Assembly (NCBI RefSeq): GCF_024168485.1
Contig: NZ_JALJVY010000006.1
Coordinates: 1-64,000 of the forward strand
DNA from: Sphingobium sp. OAS761
GTDB lineage: Bacteria; Pseudomonadota; Alphaproteobacteria; Sphingomonadales; Sphingomonadaceae
DNA: 64,000 nucleotides
Direction of reading: 5' to 3'
Under the pieces are notes generated by a model that worked only from the letters and a program-made list of their open reading frames with translations, made no database searches and had not been told where the DNA came from. The first letter of the stretch is position 1; every line of letters starts with the position of its first letter. This document shows, piece after piece, positions 34,481-43,189 of this stretch. The translations under genes were made by a program, and so were the position numbers.

Positions 34481-35752
34481 TTACTTGCTTTGAACGCGTG
34501 CCAGCACCCGGTCGAGCACCGGGATCAGCATGTCGGCGAAGGCCACCGGATCGTCGGAGGGAGCGAAGTGGCCCAGGCCGTGGGCGACGATCACTTCGGA
34601 CCCGGGGACGTTGCGCTCGATCGCCGGGCCGCCGTGCACCTCGTCATAGGCAGCGGAGTCATATTGACCCTCGATCACCACCAGCGGCTTGGCATGCGCG
34701 TCGATCATGTGGCCGCATTGCTTCAGATCATGCCCATGCATGAAATAGTCGTTGTCGCCGGCATAGACGCCCGGGAAATTGCTGCGGTAGATCCAATAAA
34801 CTTCCTGCGCCAGCGCCTCGGGCGCGACGGGGGTCGTGCCCCCCAGGATGATCGACATCGGATAATCTTCCGAGACGGACGGCGTGCGAAAGATGTCATT
34901 GTTGATCGCGTCGGGCGGGATCGGATTGTCGTACCAGCCGTTGAGCGAGATGAAAGCGCCGAAGCGGTCCTTGTGATAGGCGGCAAGATCGAGCGCGAGT
35001 TGCCCGCCGACCGAGCAGCCGGCGAAGAAGGGTTGGTCGAGCTTGAGATAATCGGCGAGGGCGACGACCCAGTTCATCAGCTCCTCGCGCGTCGTCTTGT
35101 AGGGCTGCTCCCACCAGCGCACGCCGATCGGCGGCAGCGACTTGCCATGATAGGGCAGGTCATAGGCGATCATGGTGAAGCGCTTCTGCATCTCGGGATG
35201 GGCGAGCAGGTAACGATATTGGCGGCTATCTGCGCCCGCAGTGTGCTGAAGCAGCAGCGGCGTCGGGCCGGTGCCAGCGGTCTCATAATAGACGCGAGCT
35301 TCCACGCCGTTCGCCTGGATATAGCCATAACGGCCAACTGCGGTGTCGGTGTCGCGGAAGGGAGCGGGTTCCGCGCGGCGCTCGTTGAGGCCGCAGACCG
35401 CCTTGCGGAAGACGAGGTAAAGACGCTGCCATGCGGCCTGATAAGCGGCAACGTGCGCCGCAAAGTTGCCCTCAATCTTGAGCCCATGCGAAAAGCTCAT
35501 CGTCACCGTCTCATAACCTGGCTCGGCGAGCGGCTTGGACAGCGCCTGCGCCCAGAAGGCATCAGGTGCGGAGATGACAACGTCTGCATCGCCTGACGCG
35601 GGGCGCACATCCTTGATCTCACCGCCCACGATCTCCAGATCGAAGGCTTCGGCATCGGGGCCGATCCGCACGGTCGCGTCGAGACCGCGCAGCTTGTAGG
35701 TCAGTTCCTTGTCACCGGTGGCTTCGGCCCGGAATGTGTCGATTGTCGGCAC
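34481..35752 (-). CDS. SCP2-like domain fused to alpha/beta hydrolase
   Basis: 423 residues. Residues about 1-115 look like an SCP2 (sterol-carrier/lipid-binding) domain (DATVRIGPDAEAFDLEIVGG, ADVVISAPDAFWAQALS, FSHGLKIEGNFAAH). Residues about 130-420 are an alpha/beta hydrolase with nucleophile elbow FAGCSVGG (Ser247), LLQHTAGADSRQYRYL oxyanion region and C-terminal His in VAHGLGHFAPSDDP. A lipid-binding domain on a hydrolase fits a hydrophobic ester or lactone substrate. First gene of the P450 operon. Confidence 0.85.
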   Translation of the reverse strand: MPTIDTFRAEATGDKELTYKLRGLDATVRIGPDAEAFDLEIVGGEIKDVRPASGDADVVISAPDAFWAQALSKPLAEPGYETVTMSFSHGLKIEGNFAAHVAAYQAAWQRLYLVFRKAVCGLNERRAEPAPFRDTDTAVGRYGYIQANGVEARVYYETAGTGPTPLLLQHTAGADSRQYRYLLAHPEMQKRFTMIAYDLPYHGKSLPPIGVRWWEQPYKTTREELMNWVVALADYLKLDQPFFAGCSVGGQLALDLAAYHKDRFGAFISLNGWYDNPIPPDAINNDIFRTPSVSEDYPMSIILGGTTPVAPEALAQEVYWIYRSNFPGVYAGDNDYFMHGHDLKQCGHMIDAHAKPLVVIEGQYDSAAYDEVHGGPAIERNVPGSEVIVAHGLGHFAPSDDPVAFADMLIPVLDRVLARVQSK

Positions 35753-35875
35753 TGGTAGGATCCTCTCTAAGATAGAATTCTTGTGATTTGCGGCAGACTG
35801 TCATGCGTTGCAGGAAACAGAACAAACCCGGAAGCGGACATGCTGACCGTTTGCCCATCGCCGGTCCGATGTCTT

Positions 35876-35889
35876 AATATAGCACTTTT
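35876..35889. promoter_or_regulatory. AT-rich motif AATATAGCACTTTT upstream of SCP2-hydrolase operon
   Basis: Ten of 14 bases equal AATATGATACTCTT at 41164. Lies about 125 bases before the operon start on the minus strand. See related sites at 37984 and 41164. Low certainty. Confidence 0.25.
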
Positions 35890-35941
35890 AATAGAATTAT
35901 GTGACTTGTGGCGCAAGCCCGCGCGACGCGCGCTGGCCGGT

Positions 35942-37381
35942 TCACAATCCACCCATCATCACATATTTGAGTTCCAGATATTCCTGGATGCCGTGCCGTG
36001 AACCCTCCCGACCCTGGCCGGAAGCCTTGATGCCGCCGAACGGAGCGACCTCTGTGGAAATGGCGGCCTCATTAAGTCCAATCATGCCATATTCCAGAGC
36101 CCCCGAGACGCGCATCGCCCGCCCGATGTCGCGGGTGTAGACATAGGCGGCGAGGCCAAACTCGGTGTCGTTCGCCATGCGGATCGCGTCGGCTTCGTCC
36201 GAAAAGCGGATGATGCCGGCGACCGGACCGAACGTCTCTTCCCGCGCGATGATGGCGTCGGCGGGGACATCGGCGATCAGCGTGGGCGTGAAGAAAAGAT
36301 CATGGTCGAGCGCGCCGCCGGTGACGAGCTTACCGCCGCGGGCGACCGCATCGGCCACATGCTGCTCCACCTTCGTCACGGCGCGCTGGTTGATCAGCGG
36401 GCCGATGGTGGATTGGGGATGGGTCCCGGGGCCAACGACCAGCCGGTCCATGCGTGCCGCCAGCGCCTCGACGAACGCGTCATGTACCTTGTCATGGACC
36501 AGGAAGCGGTTGACGCAGACGCAGGTCTGGCCGGCATTGCGGAACTTGCCGAGAATAGCGCCATCCGCCGCAGCTTCGATGTCAGCATCCTCGAACACCA
36601 GGAAGGGGGCGTTGCCGCCCAGTTCCAGCGATAGACGCTTGAGCGTGGGCGCCGCCTGCGCATAGAGCATCTGCCCGACCGCGGTCGAACCGGTGAAGGA
36701 TAGTTTGCGCACCACGGGGCTTTTCATGAAGGCGCCGCCGATCGCCTGTGCATCGCCTGTCACGACGTTGAACAGGCCGGCCGGGATGCCCGCTTCTTCG
36801 GCCAGCCCAGCCAGCGCGAGCGCGGTCAGCGGGGTTTCGGGAGCCGGCTTCAGGATGACTGCGCAGCCCGCCGCAAGGGCCGGCGCAACTTTGCGCGTGA
36901 CCATGGCGGCGGGGAAATTCCACGGAGTAATCGCGGCAACGACGCCGACCGGCTCTTTCCAGACCAGCACGCGCTGATTGGAGCGGGGGGCGGGGATGAT
37001 CTCCCCGTCGATGCGGCGCGCCTCTTCCGCGAACCAGCGCACGAAGCTGGCGGCATAGGCGATCTCGCCCGCTGCCTCCGCCAGTGGTTTGCCCTGCTCG
37101 GCTGTCAATATCGCGGCGAGCGCGTCCTTGTGGCATAGGACCAGTGCATGCCAGGCATGCAGCAGGTCCGCCCGCTCGATCGCCGGGCGCGCGCGCCACG
37201 CGATCTGCGCTCGCTCCGCCGCTGCGATGGCGCGATCGGCCTCCTCGGCGCCCAGCGCCGGCACCTGTGCAATGATTGCGCCGGTCGCGGGGTCGTGAAC
37301 ATCGGTTGTGGCGGTACCGCTGATCCATTCGCCGCCGATCAGGGCGCGGTCGCGATAGGGGGGCAGGGTTTGCAATGTCAT
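35942..37381 (-). CDS. NAD(P)-dependent aldehyde dehydrogenase
   Basis: 479 residues from the ATG at 37381, preceded by CGAGGTCGAG. Full ALDH: PWNFPAAMVTRKVAPALAAG (about 140), SFTGSTAVGQ, ELGGNAPFLVFEDAD, and catalytic Cys in NAGQTCVCVNRFLV. Most like the succinate-semialdehyde dehydrogenase branch. Frame could extend to 37432, but that crosses into the promoter. Oxidises an aldehyde from the P450/SDR steps to a carboxylate. Neighbour of the 2Fe-2S ferredoxin, same direction. Confidence 0.92.
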   Translation of the reverse strand: MTLQTLPPYRDRALIGGEWISGTATTDVHDPATGAIIAQVPALGAEEADRAIAAAERAQIAWRARPAIERADLLHAWHALVLCHKDALAAILTAEQGKPLAEAAGEIAYAASFVRWFAEEARRIDGEIIPAPRSNQRVLVWKEPVGVVAAITPWNFPAAMVTRKVAPALAAGCAVILKPAPETPLTALALAGLAEEAGIPAGLFNVVTGDAQAIGGAFMKSPVVRKLSFTGSTAVGQMLYAQAAPTLKRLSLELGGNAPFLVFEDADIEAAADGAILGKFRNAGQTCVCVNRFLVHDKVHDAFVEALAARMDRLVVGPGTHPQSTIGPLINQRAVTKVEQHVADAVARGGKLVTGGALDHDLFFTPTLIADVPADAIIAREETFGPVAGIIRFSDEADAIRMANDTEFGLAAYVYTRDIGRAMRVSGALEYGMIGLNEAAISTEVAPFGGIKASGQGREGSRHGIQEYLELKYVMMGGL

Positions 37382-37548
37382 GATGCTCGACCTCGGTGGA
37401 ATAGATGCCTGGGAGAATGACGTTGCCGCCATCCTCCAACCGATCTCGCTATCTTGCAGTGGCGGATGGACATTTTTAGGCGCAGGCCGATGCGGACGCC
37501 CTCACGGCCATAGCCGCTCTGCGATCGTCGCGATCGGTAATGCCAGGA

Positions 37549-37869
37549 TCAATATTGCGACTCGGGCCAGCGAACGGTCATGCCATCAAGTTCCGGCGTT
37601 ACGATGATCTGGCAGGTCAGGCGGCTGGTCGGCTCGGGAGCGATCGTCCCGTCCAGCAGCATCTCCTCATTCTCGTCCGGCTTGGGCAGCAGGTCGTAGA
37701 ATTTTTGGTCCAGATAGCCGTGACAGGTCGAGCAGGAGAGATTGCCGCCGCATTCGGCCTGAAGCCCCGGTACGCCATTTTCGATCGCGACGCGCATCAC
37801 GGACTCGCCATCCTTCGCATCAACGACATGCTCGGTGCCGTCATATTCCTTAAAACAGATTTTCGTCAT
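37549..37869 (-). CDS. 2Fe-2S ferredoxin, adrenodoxin type
   Basis: 106 residues, with the cysteine pattern C-X5-C-X2-C...C (Cys40, Cys46, Cys49, Cys86; AECGGNLSCSTC and RLTCQI). This is the putidaredoxin/adrenodoxin-like class that donates electrons to class I P450s. Four P450 genes lie in the window and no dedicated ferredoxin reductase of the putidaredoxin type is visible, so the reductase is either the Fpr at 4863 or elsewhere in the genome. A motif similar to that at 41164 lies upstream at 37984. Confidence 0.93.
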   Translation of the reverse strand: MTKICFKEYDGTEHVVDAKDGESVMRVAIENGVPGLQAECGGNLSCSTCHGYLDQKFYDLLPKPDENEEMLLDGTIAPEPTSRLTCQIIVTPELDGMTVRWPESQY

Positions 37870-37983
37870 GATAGTCTCTTCTCCTCAACGCCAGCAGCTC
37901 GCACGGCGCTCGCGCGGCCATCCGCCGGGCGTAGAGGGAGCGCGTGAACCACCGTGTTCTGTTGAAAGGGCTGCGGTCTTTTT

Positions 37984-37997
37984 AATATATTACTCTT
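37984..37997. promoter_or_regulatory. AT-rich motif AATATATTACTCTT upstream of ferredoxin gene
   Basis: Twelve of 14 bases equal AATATGATACTCTT at 41164-41177, and it lies about 115 bases before the ferredoxin start on the minus strand. Possible shared operator. Confidence 0.35.
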
Positions 37998-38094
37998 CGT
38001 TTTCACCTGCCGCATTTCGGTTGGCCATGCAAGCAGAGTTTGACAGGCATTCGGAGTATATGGGGGGCAAAACCGAACACAAAAGCGCGGATAC

Positions 38095-38847
38095 TCACCG
38101 GAGGACCGTGCCCTGGGAGACTCCCTGCCATTGGTCGGGATCATGGCCGAACAGCATGCGCGTTCCCCGCTCGCGCATCGAGCGGAGACGCCGCAGCACG
38201 TCGAGGCTCATCTCCCGGTCGAAATTGCCGGGAGATATGACGAGCTCGTCCAGGTTCCGGGCGAGATAGCAGCAGTCTGACGTCAGCACGACATCACCGT
38301 CCGCCAAACGCACCCGCGCCGACTGATGACCGGGCGTATGGCCGTAGGTGGGGAAAAGGATCAGCGATCCGTCGCCCCACAGGTCATACTCGCCATCGAC
38401 CGCCAGGAAAGATTGCCCCGTCTCGAAGTCGTCGTCAGCGTAGAGCATGCCGTCGATATGCGCCCGTGCGAAATCCAGCTCCTTCCGCTGGATGACGATG
38501 GTCGCGTTGGGAAAGGCGCCGTTGCCGCCGCAATGGTCGGCGTGGAGATGCGAGTTGATGACCCAGCGGATGTCGGCCGGATCGATGCCGGCCGCGCGCA
38601 GACGGGCGGCCAATTCGTCGCCCTCCCGGAAATCGAAGCCGACCTCCTCCGGCCCGAGCTGCGCGTCAATCTCCCTCCGGAAGCGGTGATGAAGGCCCGT
38701 GTCGAAGATCGCCATCCCCTTGTCGGGATGACGGATCAGATAGGCTGGAACGGGCGAGGTCAGCAAACTTTGATCCTCGCCACCCAGGAAAAAGGTCAGC
38801 GGCGCCTGAAAGGACCCGCAAGTGAAGCGAAGCAGCTCAATTCCCAT
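38095..38847 (-). CDS. MBL-fold metallo-hydrolase, lactonase-like
   Basis: 250 residues with metal motif HLHADH (His100, His102, Asp104, His105), plus FPTYGHTPGHQS and TSDCCY supplying further ligands. This pattern resembles N-acyl-homoserine lactonases and other lactone hydrolases. A good ribosome binding site (GTAGGAG) precedes ATG 38847. It is 12 bases after the aldo/keto reductase in the operon, where it might open a lactone formed in the pathway; quorum-signal hydrolysis is the alternative. Confidence 0.88.
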   Translation of the reverse strand: MGIELLRFTCGSFQAPLTFFLGGEDQSLLTSPVPAYLIRHPDKGMAIFDTGLHHRFRREIDAQLGPEEVGFDFREGDELAARLRAAGIDPADIRWVINSHLHADHCGGNGAFPNATIVIQRKELDFARAHIDGMLYADDDFETGQSFLAVDGEYDLWGDGSLILFPTYGHTPGHQSARVRLADGDVVLTSDCCYLARNLDELVISPGNFDREMSLDVLRRLRSMRERGTRMLFGHDPDQWQGVSQGTVLR

Positions 38848-38859
38848 GGTCCGCCGCTC

Positions 38860-39846
38860 CTACTGCCCGAAGGTGAAGACCGGCCGCGTCGCATAGGCGG
38901 CGTCCAGCAGGTCGCGCTCGGCATCGGTCAGCCTGATGGCGACGGCAGCGAGCGATTCCTCGAGTTGCGCCATCTTGGTCACGCCGATGATGGGGATCAC
39001 GCCGCTCTGCCGGGTCGCGAACCAGGCGAGCGCGATCTGCATCGGCGATACGCCATGCGTCTGCGCGATCTCGGCCAGCAGCGCCTGCAATGCGAAATCT
39101 TCCTCACGAAAGTAAATCTGCTCTGCCGTCTTGTCGGCCTGCGCACGCGCCGTTTCACCGCCGCCCTCGCGCTTGCGGTTGCCGGCAAGGAAGCCGCGTG
39201 CCAGCGCCGACCAGGCGAGCACGCCCAGCCCCTGATCCTGGCAGAGCGGGATCATCTCCCGCTCTTCCTCGCGATAGACGAGATTATATTGCACCTGCAT
39301 GGTCGAATAGCGCGTCCAGCCGTTAAGCGCCTGGATCTGCAAGGCCTTGGCAAGCTGCCATGCCTTGTAGTTGGACGCGCCGATGTGCAGGACTTTGCCC
39401 GACCGCACCAGATCCTCGAACGCGCGCAGCGTTTCGTCCAGGGGCGTCGTGCCATCCCAGGCATGCTGTTGGTAGAGGTCGATATAGTCCGTGCCCAGCC
39501 GTTTCAGGCTGCCCTCTACCGCCTGCATGATATGCTTGCGTGACGCGCCCCATTCATTGCGGCCGGGGCCTGTCGGCGCGAAGAATTTGGTGGCGAGTAC
39601 CAGATCCTCGCGCCGGCCGAACTCTTTGATGGCCTTGCCTACGACGATTTCGCTCTGCCCCTCGGCATAGCCGTCGGACGTGTCGATGAAGTTGACGCCC
39701 CCCTCGAACGCGCGCTGGAAGAAGGGGAGGCTCTGTTCCTCGTCCAGCGTCCAACCAGAATGGAACTGCCCCTTGCCGAAGCTCATGCAGCCAAGGCAGA
39801 TGCGCGAAACGGTAAGACCGGTGGTGCCGAGTTTGGTATAATCCAT
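38860..39846 (-). CDS. Aldo/keto reductase
   Basis: 328 residues from the ATG at 39846. NFIDTSDGYAEGQSEIVVGKAI carries the catalytic Asp and Tyr, YIDLYQQHAWD the catalytic His, and GVLAWSALARGFLAG and GVIPIIGVTKMAQLEESL the typical cofactor-binding end. NADPH-dependent carbonyl/alcohol oxidoreductase. Longer frame to 39945 overlaps the upstream SDR. Four bases after the SDR stop, so translationally close. Confidence 0.9.
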   Translation of the reverse strand: MDYTKLGTTGLTVSRICLGCMSFGKGQFHSGWTLDEEQSLPFFQRAFEGGVNFIDTSDGYAEGQSEIVVGKAIKEFGRREDLVLATKFFAPTGPGRNEWGASRKHIMQAVEGSLKRLGTDYIDLYQQHAWDGTTPLDETLRAFEDLVRSGKVLHIGASNYKAWQLAKALQIQALNGWTRYSTMQVQYNLVYREEEREMIPLCQDQGLGVLAWSALARGFLAGNRKREGGGETARAQADKTAEQIYFREEDFALQALLAEIAQTHGVSPMQIALAWFATRQSGVIPIIGVTKMAQLEESLAAVAIRLTDAERDLLDAAYATRPVFTFGQ

Positions 39847-39850
39847 GGGA

Positions 39851-40717
39851 TCAATTTCCGTCTGCTGAAGCGATGCCATAGTCGGCAAGCCGCGTGTCGA
39901 GCCGGTCCAGCGCCTCGCCGACTTCGCCATGCCGGCGTTCGGCAAAGGTCCGGATCACCGGATCGGTGATGATCATGAACTCATCCTGCGCAACACCGTC
40001 AAGGCAGATGCGCGCGGTGAGCGCCGGGTCTTGTCCGGCGGCCTTGAGGTGCGCGTCCATTGCAGCGCCTTCTTCTTCGGGCATCTTGACCGGCCCGCCG
40101 TAGCGATCGTGTCGCAGCGCACGCGCATCCCACAAACGAGTCGCCGTCAGGCCGGGGCAGAAGATGGCGACCGTGACCTTCGTCTCCTGCAAATCACGGC
40201 GCAGCGCATCAGCGATGCCGAGGATCGCATGCTTGGTCGATGTATAAACGGATGCAGGGCCCAGCGCAGGCAGGCCAACCGAATTTTCCGATCCGGTAAA
40301 AACGATGCGGGCGGCGCCCTTCTCCGCCGATCGCGCCTCCAGAGCCGGATAAAAGGCGCGCACGGTGGAGACGGCGCCGATCACGTTGACATCGTAGAGC
40401 CACTGAACCTCCTCGGGCGCAATGTCGATCACCGTACCCCCCAGGGCGATGCCGGCATTGACGAATAGCAGGTCGACGCCACCGAAATCCCCGACCACAG
40501 CATCGGCCAGTGTGGCGAGCGACGCCGGATCCGTTACGTCGCAGGCATAACCGCCTGCCCGCTCTCCCAGCGCAGCGGCGACACTCTTCGCCCGCTCGCC
40601 ATTGATGTCCGCCAGCGCCACGCGGGCGCCCCGACCGATCAATGCTTCACCCAGCGCCAGCCCGATGCCGTTGGCGCCGCCGGTGACGACCGCCACGGTC
40701 TCGCTGTTGATTTCCAT
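39851..40717 (-). CDS. Short-chain dehydrogenase/reductase
   Basis: 288 residues. Cofactor motif VTGGANGIGLALGEALIG (about 11-28), NAGIALGG, and catalytic YTSTKHAILGIADA. Extended C-terminal region similar to the SDR at 29098. ATG with GGAGAG before it. In the minus-strand operon EthD-SDR-AKR-MBL. Oxidises or reduces a ring or side-chain oxygen. Confidence 0.92.
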   Translation of the reverse strand: MEINSETVAVVTGGANGIGLALGEALIGRGARVALADINGERAKSVAAALGERAGGYACDVTDPASLATLADAVVGDFGGVDLLFVNAGIALGGTVIDIAPEEVQWLYDVNVIGAVSTVRAFYPALEARSAEKGAARIVFTGSENSVGLPALGPASVYTSTKHAILGIADALRRDLQETKVTVAIFCPGLTATRLWDARALRHDRYGGPVKMPEEEGAAMDAHLKAAGQDPALTARICLDGVAQDEFMIITDPVIRTFAERRHGEVGEALDRLDTRLADYGIASADGN

Positions 40718-40770
40718 CCGGCTCTCTCCGTCAGAAGGATGATGAATTAAATTCGAATTCGGAACAGGCT

Positions 40771-41115
40771 TTACAACGAGGTGATGTCCGAGATGTGCTC
40801 CTTGACCAGCATGGCAGTAACGGTCGCGCGATCCATGAAGCTCTCTTCATCTGCTTGCAGCAGCTTGCCCTGTTCCGACTGGGCCACCGCGATCGATGCC
40901 TGCCAGCCGGCCTCATCATCGAACCACAACTCGGTGATCGCATCGAAGGCCGGTGCTTCCCCGGCAAGCGTGGACTCGGGATAATTGCGAACATAGGCCC
41001 GCAGGCTGGGGAAAAGCGATTGGGCGAGCGGCGCGTGAACATTCTCATAATGATCGCGAAAAGCCTGAACGTCCATGCCCTGCTTACGCCGAACCAACAT
41101 GACGAGCTTGATCAC
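40771..41115 (-). CDS. EthD-domain protein
   Basis: 114 residues from the GTG at 41115, which has GGAGGGG seven bases before; an ATG-started frame to 41223 passes through the promoter and is rejected. Reads IKLVMLVRRKQGMDVQAFRDHYENVHAPLAQSL, typical of EthD/ferredoxin-like alpha-beta barrel dimers. EthD proteins accompany P450 or dioxygenase systems and some are decarboxylases or cyclases; function here is unknown. First gene of the EthD-SDR-AKR-MBL operon. Confidence 0.82.
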   Translation of the reverse strand: MIKLVMLVRRKQGMDVQAFRDHYENVHAPLAQSLFPSLRAYVRNYPESTLAGEAPAFDAITELWFDDEAGWQASIAVAQSEQGKLLQADEESFMDRATVTAMLVKEHISDITSL

Positions 41116-41163
41116 CGCACCCCTCCATCTGCCTATAAATACGCCAGCGCTCTTTTGGCGCCA

Positions 41164-41196
41164 AATATGATACTCTTTCTGCATGTGTATCATATT
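41164..41196. promoter_or_regulatory. 10-base inverted repeat AATATGATAC-N13-GTATCATATT
   Basis: Perfect arms (41164-41173 and 41187-41196). It lies about 50 bases before the EthD gene, between it and the TauD stop. Arms extend into an AATATNATACT half-site also found near 53300 and a similar direct motif at 37984. Strong operator candidate for a dimeric regulator. Confidence 0.5.
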
Positions 41197-41264
41197 CATC
41201 GTCGGCGCAAGAAAAATCCCCACCCTCCCGGACGGGGATCAATAGCCGTCGATTTGGCAGTTTT

Positions 41265-42353
41265 TCAGCGATCCAGCAACGAAACCATCACCTCGCGCGG
41301 CCCCGAAAAGGGATTGCGGCCATGTGCGCAGAGCAGGTTGTCGAGGATTGCGACATCGCCATCCTGCCAAGGCCAGGCGAGTTCGACATCGTCATAGAGT
41401 TTGAAAACCGCTTCGATCTCCTCCTCGGTGAATTTTTCGCCCGTATCGAGATAATGGCCGGAGGGATATTTCTGCGCGGCGCGCACGGCGGCGACGATGC
41501 CGGCGAAGGCGGGGTTACGATCGAAATTGGTGTTGGTGTGGAGATTGGTCCGATAGATGCGCTCGCCGGTTATCGGATGAACGGTGAAAACATCTGTTTC
41601 CTCGCGGAGGGTCAGACTGCCGTCCGCGTGCCAGATCGGTTCCATGCCCAGCTTCGCGCAATGCGCCTCCACCTCTTCCCGGCTTTCGGTGAAGAAGGCG
41701 TCGTCCCAACCGATCTTGTCGGGATGGTCGACCGATGCGGCATTCTTGGTGCTGCCGGCAGGGGCATAGTTGCGCACGATGTGCACTTTGCGCCCTTCCA
41801 GCCGTTGCATCAGCCAGTCGGGGAAGCGGCGCATGAACAGCCGCATCGATCCAATGATCGTCTCGCCGCCGACTGGCGCGGTCGTCTTGCTGAACAGCGC
41901 GATGCGCGGCGGATAGCGCTTCATATAGGCCATCTCACTGTGCAAATTGATCTTGAACTTTTCGTCCAAGCGTGTCGATTCCAGCACCTGCCCCGTCACC
42001 GTCTTGCGCGGCGACATGCCGGCAACATAGCCGGGCTCATAACGCGGAAAGAGCGCCATAAGACGGTTGAAATCATCTGCCGAGCCGACGGGAAAGCCGC
42101 GCAGCATAACGCCGCCATGCTCGATCATCAGCGCGTCGAGCGTGGCCCGATGATCGCGTACCCAGTCAAGAAAGACGTCGAGCGCATTCAGCGCCTCGCC
42201 CTGCCGCTCGATGAAGAGCGGCGGCACGTCGGAACCGCCGGTCCAGCAGCGCACATCCCCGCCTAATTCAGGCACCTCTACGGCCATGCGGGTGGTCAGA
42301 TAATCGGTATCGCGCATCGCCGCCGGCGCGGGCTGCTCTGCTATCGTAGCCAT
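41265..42353 (-). CDS. TauD/TfdA-family Fe(II)/2-oxoglutarate dioxygenase
   Basis: 362 residues from the ATG at 42353. Metal ligands are likely His138 and Glu140 (NLHSEMAY) and His344 (LCAHGRNP), with Arg353 close by for 2-oxoglutarate. HxE instead of HxD occurs in the clavaminate-synthase-like branch. Hydroxylates or halogen-free oxidises an aliphatic substrate, releasing CO2 and succinate. The frame up to 42593 overlaps the cupin gene, so the internal ATG is chosen. Operon with bicupin and class II aldolase. Confidence 0.9.
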   Translation of the reverse strand: MATIAEQPAPAAMRDTDYLTTRMAVEVPELGGDVRCWTGGSDVPPLFIERQGEALNALDVFLDWVRDHRATLDALMIEHGGVMLRGFPVGSADDFNRLMALFPRYEPGYVAGMSPRKTVTGQVLESTRLDEKFKINLHSEMAYMKRYPPRIALFSKTTAPVGGETIIGSMRLFMRRFPDWLMQRLEGRKVHIVRNYAPAGSTKNAASVDHPDKIGWDDAFFTESREEVEAHCAKLGMEPIWHADGSLTLREETDVFTVHPITGERIYRTNLHTNTNFDRNPAFAGIVAAVRAAQKYPSGHYLDTGEKFTEEEIEAVFKLYDDVELAWPWQDGDVAILDNLLCAHGRNPFSGPREVMVSLLDR

Positions 42354-42384
42354 TTCATTCTCTCCCAATGCCTCGAATATCGCT

Positions 42385-43164
42385 TCAGACGTCCTGATAG
42401 TCCGGCCGGGCAAGCTCGGTATAGAAGGCCAACTCATCGACCGGATGTTCATCTCCCGCCCGTGCATAGGAGGGGCGCCCGGCGCGGAAATTGATAAAGC
42501 GCAGCCCGTTCTGGCCGGCGTGAAAACTATAGACTGCCTCCCGCTCGACCGCGATCGCGGTTCCCCGACCATAGCGACGGCGGCCGAGCACAATCTCCCC
42601 TGCCGTCACCATGATGACCTCATTTTCGGAATGATAGTGAGGATGCACCGGATAGCCGGGCGCGTGTAAACTGTTTTCATGCAGCCAAAGCTCGCAGGTC
42701 GGGCAGCGCGAATCTGCGAACAGGGCCGCGCCGACGCTCTCATTGCCCCTCATCCGCTCGACGCGCGGCTCCTGACCCGCTCCTAATATGTGGACGTGGC
42801 CGCCGGCTCGCTCCGGCATTGGTTCGCTGTCGGGATTGACATTGAAAACGATAATTTCCGCGCCTTCTTTCTCCGCCTTTATCTCCGCCGAAGCGCGATG
42901 TTCGATCAGCAGCACGCTGCCCGCACCCAATTTCCGGGCACCCGCTTGCACCGATCCGGACCAGATATAGGCGAGGTGGCCGCGCGCGCTGTTCTCCCAC
43001 CGGAACATCGCGTCGCCCGGCATCATGTGCATCCGCAGCTGAATGGGGGCGCTATCCGGAAAGGCCGTTCGGGTGAGGACGCCGCGGCCGGGCCGTTCGT
43101 CGCTCAGCACGACCGCCGGTTCGGCCGGAATTTCGGGAAGCTGCCTTACCGCTATTTTTGCCAT
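42385..43164 (-). CDS. Bicupin protein
   Basis: 259 residues from the ATG at 43164. Two cupin-like halves; the second has the classic HPHYHSENEVIMVTAGEIVLG and AVYSFHAGQNGLRFINF, which carries the metal-binding histidines. The first half lacks a clear metal set. This could be a dioxygenase or isomerase on a ring-cleavage product, or a non-catalytic regulator. Twenty-five bases after the aldolase and 31 bases before TauD, so part of that operon. Confidence 0.85.
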   Translation of the reverse strand: MAKIAVRQLPEIPAEPAVVLSDERPGRGVLTRTAFPDSAPIQLRMHMMPGDAMFRWENSARGHLAYIWSGSVQAGARKLGAGSVLLIEHRASAEIKAEKEGAEIIVFNVNPDSEPMPERAGGHVHILGAGQEPRVERMRGNESVGAALFADSRCPTCELWLHENSLHAPGYPVHPHYHSENEVIMVTAGEIVLGRRRYGRGTAIAVEREAVYSFHAGQNGLRFINFRAGRPSYARAGDEHPVDELAFYTELARPDYQDV

Positions 43165-43189
43165 CAACGCCTCCTGTCACACCACCGTT

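Noticed and set aside
38095-38847. Quorum-quenching lactonase as a firm call
   Set aside because: The HxHxDH motif is shared by many MBL hydrolases and the operon is catabolic, so a lactone-hydrolysing pathway enzyme is equally likely.
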